From a virus, in IMG/VR virus record IMGVR_UViG_3300030419_001741, positions 1 through 25,165 of that record: a stretch of DNA of 25,165 bases, one strand, 5' to 3'. The notes under the pieces were generated by a model. It ran no database searches and was not told the origin of the DNA. It saw nothing but the letters and a program-made list of their open reading frames with translations. The position numbers and the translations under genes are program-made. Positions within the stretch are counted from its first letter, which is position 1, and every line of letters starts with the position of its first letter. This document shows, one piece after another, positions 16,233 through 23,815 of this stretch.

Positions 16233-18120
16233 TGAGAGCCACCTTCACTAATTGCACTTGCTCATGACTTACATTAAACGATTTTGCGATGTTTCGCCAA
16301 TCACCACGAGTATGATATATCGAAATAACATCATTAGTCGGACGCTGTATTCTGCTTGAAAGCATAGCCAAATCTAAAGGATCATCGGGGGACATCTTTT
16401 TGACTTCTGCGTAATCATCAATAACAGTTTTTGCCATTTCCATTTGGACTTCTTCGATATACTTCTCAAAATCGTTTTTGTACTCCTCAGAGCGTAATAA
16501 TGTATCAGACATACTATCCGAATTATTGAGTCGTGATAATAGTTCTGATAACCCTGACAAAGCCCCTGCGCCCCCCTGCCTTGTTTCGGTCGAACCATAC
16601 ACTTGTTGATTAGGGTTTATACCGCTACCCATTCTTGTACGGAAGTATTCCTCCACTCTCGGGTCACGCGGAAATGGGCGTTTTGGGGCCGGTTCGGGCC
16701 TTATTCGCTGTTCCGGAGGTGGTGCAGGCGGGCGTACAGGGCCGATAGGCACAGGAGCAGGTTGTGCAGGCGTTTGCGGAGGCTGTATAATGTCCCCTAC
16801 GCCCATTTGATGTTCATGTGCCATCGGTTGTCCTTCAAACCACGGAGGCAATACGCCATCCCTATTTTCTTCTTCATGAATAGCATGTATAATGCGGTCT
16901 TGTATTCGTCTATGAGAACCGCTTGACCGAGCGGATTCAAATATCCTATTTACCTGTTCTTCATCAAAACCATGATGTTCTTCTAATAATCTTCTGACGC
17001 CCTTTCCACCATTTGCATAATGCTGATTTCCGCCTGATCTTGGATTCATTAACCATTGACCAAAACCCGTATTTCTAATCGTTTCATGTAAAATCGTAGG
17101 ATCCGGGCTTGAAGGTGCTGTTGGCCTAATGCGTGATTCGGGGACTTGACCATCGACTGTCATCTCTCCCGTATCGGGGTCGCCTAACCCTTGCCGCATG
17201 TTTGATGCGCGTTCTTGGTCGTAAGGAATTCGCCCATGTACTGACTCAAAACGACTACCGGATCTGTGCGCCCTTCCATGCATAACCGGCAAATCACGAA
17301 CGCCGCTCAATATCTGATTCATGTCCGTTATGCCCGCGGCTTGTTGTGTTTTTACAGAATCGGCTATTTGGCGCATGACTCCATCATCCATAATTTGAAC
17401 TGTATTATGGTGGACATAATGCGCCGGTATCATGAATTCATGCCCCGATTCTTTTTGACCTGCATTGCGCCCTCCCTTCTTATATCTGCGATTAACATAT
17501 CCCAAATCCTTTGCTGCGGGTTCGTACCAACGAGCAAAACCTTCGTCTTTGCCATTTCCTCCTGTATATGTGCTAACTAATCGCGTAACCAATTTGCCTT
17601 CTGAAAACGGATTAAAATCTGTATCGCTTCTTGAACGGCGCGATTTGCCTGTTTGTTTTGCTACTGATGAACGCACAACTTCTTGATAAGAGGGGTGTAA
17701 TTCTCCATTATCCATGAATGGGAGAGGGGCTTTTGGGTGTATGCCTTCATTCATCTCATTTTGTAATTGAGCGGCTTCATTAATCATTTTCTTTCCAATG
17801 GTCAATGCTTCCGCTTTAGCAATTTCAAACTGACTTGAGCCGGGTGGAAATTGATCGGGACTGTGAAGAATACGCGCCAAGTCATCCGGTAATTTTCCTG
17901 TTCGTATAGCCATTTCAATAGCATCTGCTTCATATGGATTCATCTTTTGCCCTTCAAAATCATCTAATGAATGATGCAAAGCATCTTCCAACGCCAATGC
18001 CGATAAAGCAGGCTTTGATACATTATCCATTTGCATAAGTTGTGCTACGAGTTCTTCCAAATCTGCAACCATTACAGACTTAGAAATACGAAAATGATCT
18101 TCGTCAAAGAACCATCGCAC
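16225..18120 (-). CDS. 631-aa protein with C-terminal helix-turn-helix
   Basis: The product begins at a GTG (18120) preceded by GGTGAG, which overlaps the stop of the gene before. The N-terminal half is helical and polar with no family I recognise. Residues about 445-500 are a Pro-rich linker. The final 35 residues (ending RGDWRNIAKSFNVSHEQVQL and a short helix) read as a helix-turn-helix: tryptophan-led helix, turn at N-V-S, recognition helix. It has no tag. A DNA-binding end on a large linker protein would suit a packaging-site recogniser or virion DNA-binding protein; both are inference. Confidence 0.8.
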   Translation of the reverse strand: MRWFFDEDHFRISKSVMVADLEELVAQLMQMDNVSKPALSALALEDALHHSLDDFEGQKMNPYEADAIEMAIRTGKLPDDLARILHSPDQFPPGSSQFEIAKAEALTIGKKMINEAAQLQNEMNEGIHPKAPLPFMDNGELHPSYQEVVRSSVAKQTGKSRRSRSDTDFNPFSEGKLVTRLVSTYTGGNGKDEGFARWYEPAAKDLGYVNRRYKKGGRNAGQKESGHEFMIPAHYVHHNTVQIMDDGVMRQIADSVKTQQAAGITDMNQILSGVRDLPVMHGRAHRSGSRFESVHGRIPYDQERASNMRQGLGDPDTGEMTVDGQVPESRIRPTAPSSPDPTILHETIRNTGFGQWLMNPRSGGNQHYANGGKGVRRLLEEHHGFDEEQVNRIFESARSSGSHRRIQDRIIHAIHEEENRDGVLPPWFEGQPMAHEHQMGVGDIIQPPQTPAQPAPVPIGPVRPPAPPPEQRIRPEPAPKRPFPRDPRVEEYFRTRMGSGINPNQQVYGSTETRQGGAGALSGLSELLSRLNNSDSMSDTLLRSEEYKNDFEKYIEEVQMEMAKTVIDDYAEVKKMSPDDPLDLAMLSSRIQRPTNDVISIYHTRGDWRNIAKSFNVSHEQVQLVKVALNG

Positions 18121-18126
18121 ACTTAC

Positions 18127-19491
18127 TCACCTTTTCCCAACAATTCCCAATGCTAACGAAGTATCATCAAAACGATATCCTGCACTATCTTCGTACCTGA
18201 CCTCTGTTGGGCCTGTTGGTGCTGATGAACGCTCCTCGCTCGCTTGACCTCCCCTTTTTGAATGCTCATCCAAAATCGGAGAGGCTTTAGTCAATTTAGT
18301 CAATTTAGCAAGCAATGCTTCAATTCGCTTCTTAATATGCATTACTTCCGTTCTTGATATGGTCTTTCGTGCTTTCATCACAGGTAATGGGTCTTTTCCG
18401 CCTAATGGGTCGCCAATCCAACCTCTTGCTACACGATCTGCTTTGACGCCACTTATCGGATTTGTTCCCATTTGGGGTACACGGGGCATTTGTGTTGAGC
18501 CTTTTGTTCCGCCCACATAGCCGCCGCGTGTCCTTGTTTCACTCAGCCCGGACTCTCCTGCTGAATGATGATGAGTATGACTTCTCGGCGCAGCACCTCT
18601 GCCGCCGCCTAAGCCCATTTGCCGTTTTGATTTCTCGTTGGCTAATTTGCGCTGATAGGCAATTGGGTCGCGAAGCCTAAGAGGGATGCCTTCTGAACGG
18701 GTTGAGCCGCGCATTCTCAACGGAATACTTCGGGATGTGGGGTTGAATGATTGTCGCTTACCGGATGTGTCGAGTTGCAAGGCACTTGAGGCACTTCGCC
18801 GCTTTGTCCGTGACTTTGGTTCCCGTCCCCCGGTACTCTTGTGCTTATGTTTGAAGGCTTTTTGCCCTCCTTTCCCTCGTCGCTTTTTCTTCCGTTTGGA
18901 TTTTTTCTTGGATTTCTTTTCATCTTCCTCACTTTCCTCATCTTCGTCGTATTTTCGTCCCTTGTACCTACGCCTTGCCTTCAGTACATCAAAAGCATCC
19001 GAAATATCATCATCGCTTATACTTGCCCTAATCATTCCCCGAGATGGATGGCCATATGTGACATTAGGGGTATCGCTGCGAACTGTTCCAACATTAGCCC
19101 CCGCAGCAAGAGAAAGGCCGTTTGCTCCTAAATCGACACCAAGCCCCGATTCAAGCAATTTGTTCTCACCTTCCATCATAGGGCTTCTATCCAATGATTC
19201 ATCCATTTTATCAGGCCGAATGTCAATATGTTTCAAACCGGGCAACAATTCTCGCATCGCTTGCTCTCTGCGTTTCTTTGCATCCCTCTGATCTTGGCTT
19301 TCTGCATCTTCGGGAGTTTGACGAGTATGGTGAGAAAGCCCATCCGCATTTTCATTAGGATTGATATCTAAATCTCCGTAATTACCCATCTCACGGCCAT
19401 TGTAGCCTCCTGTAAATTCCTGAGTGCGTGGCCTCCATATGTTGCCTACATCACGAGGATTTGCGCTTACTTTGAGAATTTCATCGCTCAT
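18127..19491 (-). CDS. Highly basic, probably DNA-binding protein
   Basis: The 454-aa product is mostly disordered. An acidic run (DEDEESEEDE, 182-191) leads straight into a Lys/Arg tract (192-233, with KKKSKRKKKRRGKGG), a composition typical of nucleic-acid condensation. Two similar phrases follow, SIPLRMRG and GIPLRLRD. A helix with KRIEALLAKLTKLTKAS lies near the C-terminus. Residues 164-171 read SDAFDVLK, which echoes the shared tag but is internal. The ATG overlaps the previous stop as ATGA and GAGGGG lies 8 bases upstream. A role in compacting viral DNA, or as a charged internal head protein, is inferred from composition only. Confidence 0.78.
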   Translation of the reverse strand: MSDEILKVSANPRDVGNIWRPRTQEFTGGYNGREMGNYGDLDINPNENADGLSHHTRQTPEDAESQDQRDAKKRREQAMRELLPGLKHIDIRPDKMDESLDRSPMMEGENKLLESGLGVDLGANGLSLAAGANVGTVRSDTPNVTYGHPSRGMIRASISDDDISDAFDVLKARRRYKGRKYDEDEESEEDEKKSKKKSKRKKKRRGKGGQKAFKHKHKSTGGREPKSRTKRRSASSALQLDTSGKRQSFNPTSRSIPLRMRGSTRSEGIPLRLRDPIAYQRKLANEKSKRQMGLGGGRGAAPRSHTHHHSAGESGLSETRTRGGYVGGTKGSTQMPRVPQMGTNPISGVKADRVARGWIGDPLGGKDPLPVMKARKTISRTEVMHIKKRIEALLAKLTKLTKASPILDEHSKRGGQASEERSSAPTGPTEVRYEDSAGYRFDDTSLALGIVGKR

Positions 19492-20003
19492 TTGTACAGC
19501 CCCTCATGTTTAACCCGCTTTCTGCTCATCATGATACTGTGCAGATGTTTGAATGAGTATTGGACTTTCATAGGCAGATCAAGATACCATTGCCCCAATG
19601 GAGGGGTATCGAGATATGGTTTTGCCAATTTAATGAAATTTTGCTTCAATTCCTTTATTGCCCGAAGAACATCCATGTAAGTGTGTTCAGGTTCATCATT
19701 ATGCAACCAATCAATAATTGCATATCTGCAACCAATAATACTCATTAGAACTCCCGAAGCATCTTGTTCGCATCCCTCTTTATTGATGGGTTGCATGCTC
19801 GACCAACGACGCATAGATTCTAACCATTCTTCGACAACATAATCTAATGCATCGAGAAGATAAACCAAATTGGGTATTGTTTTGGGGAAATCCGAATGCA
19901 GTATTTCGCCATAAGGAGTATTGCGCAACATCAATTGAGGAATAGTTTTCGGTTTTTGCCGATATTCATCTTCATCATGCCAATCATCGCCATCATACAC
20001 CAT
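19488..20003 (-). CDS. Unknown helical protein
   Basis: The 171-aa product has an acidic N-terminus (MVYDGDDWHDEDEYRQK) and then an all-helical fold with conserved-looking aromatic and hydrophobic spacing (LVYLLDALDYVVEEWLESM, VLMSIIGCRYAIIDWLHND). It closes with a basic tail (SRKRVKHEGLYK). ATG 20003 is chosen since GGGGGTG lies about 7 bases before it; TTG codons further up overlap the previous gene more deeply. No transmembrane segment is strong enough to call. It follows the tandem zinc/HTH gene with an 11-base overlap and may be its partner. Function unknown. Confidence 0.72.
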   Translation of the reverse strand: MVYDGDDWHDEDEYRQKPKTIPQLMLRNTPYGEILHSDFPKTIPNLVYLLDALDYVVEEWLESMRRWSSMQPINKEGCEQDASGVLMSIIGCRYAIIDWLHNDEPEHTYMDVLRAIKELKQNFIKLAKPYLDTPPLGQWYLDLPMKVQYSFKHLHSIMMSRKRVKHEGLYK

Positions 20004-20709
20004 CTTCAAACACCCCCGCTTCAACTAATGCATTACGAAGAACCCGCCATTCTTCAGGGGATTTTTCAGCGAAATGTGCCTGTATAACTGTAATTACTGA
20101 AACTGATTGATTCTTGTCAATAACTTCCATCTTATCGATCCATTTTGCTAATTCGTTTAGAGTCTCCCTTACTTCTCTATGCAAACGAACAGCCAAATCA
20201 ATATCTTTTGGATTAATTATATCAGAATCGCTTAGGAATTGTTCTTCAAGACGATCTAATTGAAACCCAAATATCTTATCGAGGCGATTCATGTTACTTT
20301 CAATTCGGCTTAACGAATCAAAGGTGCTTGCAAGAGCAGAAGGTATGACTTCAATATCGGCCTGCTTAGATATTATTGGTTTAATGTGCTTCTCCATGTG
20401 ATTAGATATGGATGATTCTGACATTTCTAATTCATATGCAAAATCTTCAATCGATGCTCTGCCATCCATAATTGCCGTTTCTATCTCTATTCTTTCAGGA
20501 TGAGTGCATACTGGACAATCATGATTACTATTGTTATGGTATTCGCCGGAGTGCCGTCTCATATGTCTATGTGCGGTTCCACTTGCCCACCCTTGATCCT
20601 TATCCAAATCATCGATTTCAATGACTCCGGTGCGTATTTGACGCTCTAACTCATCCCTTTCGGGATGATTGCAGAACCGGCAATTCTTACGAGTCCTTCG
20701 ACCGGCCAT
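19993..20709 (-). CDS. Tandem zinc-finger/helix-turn-helix protein, small-terminase candidate
   Basis: The 238-aa protein holds two copies of one module. Copy 1 spans about residues 10-53 (CRFCNHPERDELERQIRTG to HRHMRRH). Copy 2 spans about 65-108 (CPVCTHPERIEIETAIMDG to ISNHMEKH). Each has C-x2-C-x-H-P-E-R, a helix, a short helix-turn-helix, and an H-x3-H end. Together they look like zinc-stabilised DNA-recognition domains, a design common in phage packaging or regulatory proteins. The C-terminal half is coiled coil (FDSLSRIESNMNRLDKIFG, LHREVRETLNELAKWIDKM), fitting a ring or dimer. A small terminase or a transcription regulator is the best guess; distance from terL (about 7 kb) counts against the first. 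Confidence 0.8.
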   Translation of the reverse strand: MAGRRTRKNCRFCNHPERDELERQIRTGVIEIDDLDKDQGWASGTAHRHMRRHSGEYHNNSNHDCPVCTHPERIEIETAIMDGRASIEDFAYELEMSESSISNHMEKHIKPIISKQADIEVIPSALASTFDSLSRIESNMNRLDKIFGFQLDRLEEQFLSDSDIINPKDIDLAVRLHREVRETLNELAKWIDKMEVIDKNQSVSVITVIQAHFAEKSPEEWRVLRNALVEAGVFEDGV

Positions 20710-20750
20710 ATTAACTCAACCATAGACCATCGTTAATGTGGGTTTGCATC

Positions 20751-21098
20751 TTATTCATCCGAGAAAGGAAGTGGCTCGGAATACTTTTTCATATGTATGC
20801 CGCAATATCCCTTTGTGGAATCTGCACTCTTTCGCCTCTTGCATCGAGAACCGTTTGCGACTTCTCCTATGCATCTATCCTTATCTGAAGGATTACGATA
20901 ACACTCAACACATAATTCAGTTCCATACTTAGATTTCTTTCTAAGTCCCTTGCCGCATTCTGAACATTTGTACTTAGGCTCAGTCAATTTCTCCACATAC
21001 GCCATAGCATCATTTAGATCGACATCCCCATCCCCATCGACATCTAATTTCTTTCGTAATTTGGCGACGAGGGAAGGATTCTGCGGTTTATATCCCAT
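20751..21098 (-). CDS. EF-hand plus double zinc-finger protein (possibly the 3' part of a frameshifted gene)
   Basis: Read from ATG 21098 the product is 115 aa. Residues 19-30 are a canonical 12-residue EF-hand loop, DVDGDGDVDLND. A zinc ribbon follows with C45-x2-C48 and C63-x2-C66. A second cluster, C76, C86, C99 and H102 (RCIGEVANGSRCKRRK, GYCGIH), matches the small zinc motif ending in YCG-x-H. The ATG has no ribosome binding site, unlike most neighbours. The same frame stays open for about 46 codons upstream, to a Pro-rich stretch containing TPFPVQRRTPPPQRQPG, but without any ATG, GTG or TTG start. The gene may therefore be read by frameshift from the two-helix membrane gene upstream. 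Confidence 0.72.
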   Translation of the reverse strand: MGYKPQNPSLVAKLRKKLDVDGDGDVDLNDAMAYVEKLTEPKYKCSECGKGLRKKSKYGTELCVECYRNPSDKDRCIGEVANGSRCKRRKSADSTKGYCGIHMKKYSEPLPFSDE

Positions 21099-21234
21099 TT
21101 CTTTGATAGAAAGAGGAGAGGCAGGGGGAGCATATTGTGGATGTGGCCGTGGTAGTCCGGGTTGCCTCTGAGGAGGTGGGGTTCGGCGTTGAACCGGAAA
21201 AGGGGTATATCCCCCGGCCCTTTGAACAGGGCCA

Positions 21235-21489
21235 CTACCGAAAGGAAGCGTATTGACGACCGGCCAAAAGGAAAGTTATGAACAAACCAATTAGGCCCAA
21301 CATAGCCTCAACAGGACTCATTTCATTACCCTTGTACACCAAGATAACGATATTGAATAGCATAAATGCAAGAATGAAAATCATGGTTGCGCTTTCAACC
21401 ATAATCTTGTTCGGGCTAAACATCGATACCCCCATTTGCATGGGGTTAAGTCCCAATGAATCTTCATAATCCCCTTTCTTATCTATCAT
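21235..21489 (-). CDS. Small two-helix membrane protein
   Basis: The 84-aa product has two transmembrane helices: ATMIFILAFMLFNIVILVY (about 34-52) and AMLGLIGLFITFLLAG (about 62-77). They are joined by a short polar loop and preceded by a polar N-terminus. ATG 21489 overlaps the upstream stop as TGATG; GGTG lies about 5 bases before it. The hairpin resembles holins in size and topology, but it sits in a packaging cluster with other small membrane proteins and lacks lysis neighbours, so I do not call a holin. It ends TTT CGG TAG, and a +1 slip there would join it to the Pro-rich/EF-hand frame downstream. Confidence 0.78.
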   Translation of the reverse strand: MIDKKGDYEDSLGLNPMQMGVSMFSPNKIMVESATMIFILAFMLFNIVILVYKGNEMSPVEAMLGLIGLFITFLLAGRQYASFR

Positions 21490-22091
21490 CAAAGCACCGC
21501 CGCTGTTCCTGCTGCTAACATACCGGGATTCTGTTGCATGTGTTGCCCCACTAAACCGCCAAGCAAACTACCGAAGAATCCGGGTTGTTGTTGTCCCGAA
21601 AGAAGGGGGTTATGTGCAGCCAACAACATTTGAATTTGCTGCTGATTCATTTGAGTCTGTTGCATACAAGCAGTTTGAAGACTTTGCAGGGTTAAACGAA
21701 TGTTCTCAGGAGACATAGACACGAGATTTGTCGGTAGGGTATTAGAATCAATAACCATCTTTCCGGCATCATCAGTCACAAATGATACATTAGTGAAAAA
21801 GTCCTTCAAGGCAAGAGTTATGACTTCGCCCAATAAATCCATCAAAACGCCCATTTGAGTCGTCTGAATAAAGGATGCAATTGGATCATTGTATTGTAAT
21901 AACCGAGCAGTAGCCATTACAGGATCGTTTGCCATTGCTTGCATCATGGGGTTTTGCCCCATCATCTGCATTTGCATTGGATCCACCCCTCCTCCTTGCA
22001 TCATTCCGTTTTGCATTCCAAAACCGGCCATACCTGTCGGTGCGCCGAATTGCTGTACTGGTGCTTCTGTCGATTTACTGAACCAACCCAT
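21489..22091 (-). CDS. Met/Gln-rich protein with glycine-rich hydrophobic tail
   Basis: The 200-aa product starts MGWFSKSTEAP and runs into a Met/Gln/Gly-rich section (about 15-55, for example MQMQMMGQNPMMQAM). A helical folded core follows (about 56-115, LMDLLGEVITLALKDFF), then a Gln-rich helix (MNQQQIQMLLAAHNPLL) and a Gly/Leu C-terminus (GFFGSLLGGLVGQHM) that could insert in or lie on a membrane. GGAAGGAAG lies directly before the ATG. No family is recognised. Its placement between the HNH-like protein and a two-helix membrane protein suggests a membrane-linked virion component, an inference. Confidence 0.75.
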   Translation of the reverse strand: MGWFSKSTEAPVQQFGAPTGMAGFGMQNGMMQGGGVDPMQMQMMGQNPMMQAMANDPVMATARLLQYNDPIASFIQTTQMGVLMDLLGEVITLALKDFFTNVSFVTDDAGKMVIDSNTLPTNLVSMSPENIRLTLQSLQTACMQQTQMNQQQIQMLLAAHNPLLSGQQQPGFFGSLLGGLVGQHMQQNPGMLAAGTAAVL

Positions 22092-22107
22092 TTTTCTTCC
22101 TTCCTTT

Positions 22108-23034
22108 TTATGTCGCCCCTTGCTCCGCTGTTGGAACGGGGGGAGGGGCGTTTGTTTGTTGTTGTTGCGGTGTTAAAGCGGGAATACCTATCATTCCGCC
22201 CTGTTTCATGCTATCCTGCAACTGTAATGCTCTCAAATCAAATGTTATTGAAACGAGATCGGCTACTCCGCTTATCGGATTAGGATGTTGAGTCATTGTT
22301 ATGCCTTTTTGATATTTCATATCCTGCTGAATCATTTTGAAAAAGGGTTCGTATTTCAATAACGATTCCGTAGTGGAGCGATTACGAGTTTTGGTTGATG
22401 ATGAAAGTCCCGGTACTCGTAGGAATTTTGTACCTCGGGCCACAGGGCGTGTGAATCCATCTTCTTCCAATTCTTCTTCGGCCATAATTTGCTTCAAAGT
22501 ATGGTATATGTGCAAGTGTGCGGGGCAAAGAGTGCTATTCAACTCATCCCCATGATCTCCATGCGTCCTTGCATGTGGCTTCTTAGTAGTCCCATCTTCA
22601 TTGAACCAATACAAATCTGCAAGAGAAAGTCCTGTATCGTCATCAAGAATATGTGCATATGCATTATCTCCCTCTATAAATCTGCGAACATCGACGCCAC
22701 AGCATGCACACTCGTGAGCAGCATTGTATCTGTAAATTTTGTATAGCCCAAGATTATATCGAGGGGGTCGAAGTGCTTTCCGAAGCATCTTGATATTTTG
22801 TTTTCGTGCCTTTCGTGGATTCTTAGGATTGGTTTTTAACTGAATTTCGACCGTCGGAACAAGAGATTCGTTATTTTCCATATCTCCCTGCGAACCGACA
22901 TTCGCCATTTCTGCTTTCTGTTGCGATTTTAATAGACGATAATTGACGCCAGTAGTGGTGGCCAATTGTTGTAATTCTGCGTCTGATAAACCGATGAGTC
23001 GAACATTGCTGTTCCAACCGGGGATAAAACTCAT
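22108..23034 (-). CDS. HNH-like zinc protein
   Basis: The 308-aa product has a central cluster at residues 107-178 that resembles an HNH endonuclease. The order is HECACCGVDV (C109, C112), then DNAYAHILDDDTG (H128) in the place of the first catalytic histidine, and NSTLCPAHLHIYH (C170, H173, H175, H178) in the place of the last HNH strand-helix. Spacing is longer than usual and the central Asn is not certain, so it may be a structural relative without activity. The N-terminus has a basic helix region (NPKNPRKARKQNIKMLRKA) and the C-terminus is a Gln/Pro tail. HNH proteins are known partners of terminases in many tailed phages; that role is possible here but unproven. Confidence 0.72.
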   Translation of the reverse strand: MSFIPGWNSNVRLIGLSDAELQQLATTTGVNYRLLKSQQKAEMANVGSQGDMENNESLVPTVEIQLKTNPKNPRKARKQNIKMLRKALRPPRYNLGLYKIYRYNAAHECACCGVDVRRFIEGDNAYAHILDDDTGLSLADLYWFNEDGTTKKPHARTHGDHGDELNSTLCPAHLHIYHTLKQIMAEEELEEDGFTRPVARGTKFLRVPGLSSSTKTRNRSTTESLLKYEPFFKMIQQDMKYQKGITMTQHPNPISGVADLVSITFDLRALQLQDSMKQGGMIGIPALTPQQQQTNAPPPVPTAEQGAT

Positions 23035-23080
23035 AGCCCTACCACACCTGTTAGCCTCATTAAGATGCCGGAGTTTTCAT
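23031..23080 (-). other. Chain of two overlapping mini-frames bridging two genes
   Basis: The gap between the GTPase stop and the HNH-like gene is filled exactly by two tiny frames. MKTPAS (23080-23060) begins at an ATG overlapping the GTPase stop as ATGA. MRLTGVVGL (23060-23031) begins in TAATG at the end of the first and ends in an ATGA that is the HNH-like start. Ribosomes could re-initiate down this chain, coupling the two genes. Chance is possible for frames this short. Confidence 0.35.
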
Positions 23081-23808
23081 ATTGCTTCAATCATGTTTAT
23101 CATGACTTTTTCGACATGCAGACCATGTTGAGCAGACATTGCCTCGACTTTAGCCTGTATCCCTGCCTTTCTAAGTCGCCGAAGTTGTTGTCGGAATGGA
23201 TATACAATAGGATGTTCTCGTTGCAACCCGTTTGCCCACAGATAGTGCGCTTGAGGCGACCACCACAAATCCATCTTGTTGATTAACAAACAGAAAACAT
23301 CGGGCATATATCCTTTCCTTGCGTGTTTCTTCGCTTTTCGGCTAATTTCCGTCGTTCTATTGTCTCCGGTGATATTATCCACTAAATAAGTCATAGACGC
23401 AATCGCTTCCATCGTAAATTGAGGATGTGTAAGGACTCTTTCATCTATCATGAAAAACACGACATTCACCTGTCTCCCAAACATATCTTCTATCCACAAA
23501 TTCTTGAATTGCGTCTGCCCGCCTACATCGGCACTTGAAATTGGATGGCGTTCCCTTTTCCATTTGATTTGCTTTCGGTGTGGTTTAGGTAAGTGGTATT
23601 TCCCGTTTTCCAAAGCATGAGATGTCCTAAATTCAAGCGGGATTGGTTCAATGTCACCGGGAACAGTAAGATATTGATCTAATGTGGTCTTTCCTGTCAA
23701 ACTTGGGCCATATATGCCCACTTTGAAAGGGCGTAAATTACGATACAAACGCCGAATGGCCTTTGCAGAGGAAATAATTAGGTGTCCTGCTAAAACGGTG
23801 GAACTCAT
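23077..23808 (-). CDS. Arf/Ras-like small GTPase
   Basis: The 243-aa product carries all the main GTPase motifs. G1 is GPSLTGKT (34-41). G3 is DVGGQ (94-98) followed by FKNLWIEDMF, the form seen in Arf, Arl and G-alpha proteins. G4 is NKMD (177-180, in VFCLLINKMDLWW). G5 is likely SAQ (225-227). Its N-terminal 25 residues form a basic amphipathic helix (SAKAIRRLYRNLRPFK), which in Arf proteins binds membranes. It bears no other domain. It directly follows two small membrane-protein genes. The ATG lacks a clear nearby ribosome binding site; a GGGGG run 12 bases upstream can pair with CCCTT just before the ATG. GTPase family: confident. Function in the virus: unknown. Confidence 0.87.
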   Translation of the reverse strand: MSSTVLAGHLIISSAKAIRRLYRNLRPFKVGIYGPSLTGKTTLDQYLTVPGDIEPIPLEFRTSHALENGKYHLPKPHRKQIKWKRERHPISSADVGGQTQFKNLWIEDMFGRQVNVVFFMIDERVLTHPQFTMEAIASMTYLVDNITGDNRTTEISRKAKKHARKGYMPDVFCLLINKMDLWWSPQAHYLWANGLQREHPIVYPFRQQLRRLRKAGIQAKVEAMSAQHGLHVEKVMINMIEAI

Positions 23809-23815
23809 CTAAGGG

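Noticed and set aside
18979-19002. Internal copy of the shared tag (SDAFDVLK) in the basic protein
   Set aside because: It lacks the A-W core and is not N-terminal. The resemblance is only worth a note.
18686-19291. 201-codon plus-strand frame opposite the basic protein
   Set aside because: Its Phe/Leu/Ser-rich run is the antisense of the Lys/Arg/Glu tract; no ribosome binding site, and the minus-strand gene fits the operon.
21044-21235. GTG-started 63-codon frame (MALFKGPGDIPLF) overlapping the membrane gene stop as TAGTG
   Set aside because: The peptide has no protein-like pattern, while the overlapping frame reads as a coherent Pro-rich stretch continuous with the EF-hand protein. The Pro-rich frame is the more credible one.
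21235-21489. Holin
   Set aside because: Size and two helices fit, but there is no endolysin or other lysis gene nearby, and it lies among packaging and regulatory genes; the call would rest on topology alone.
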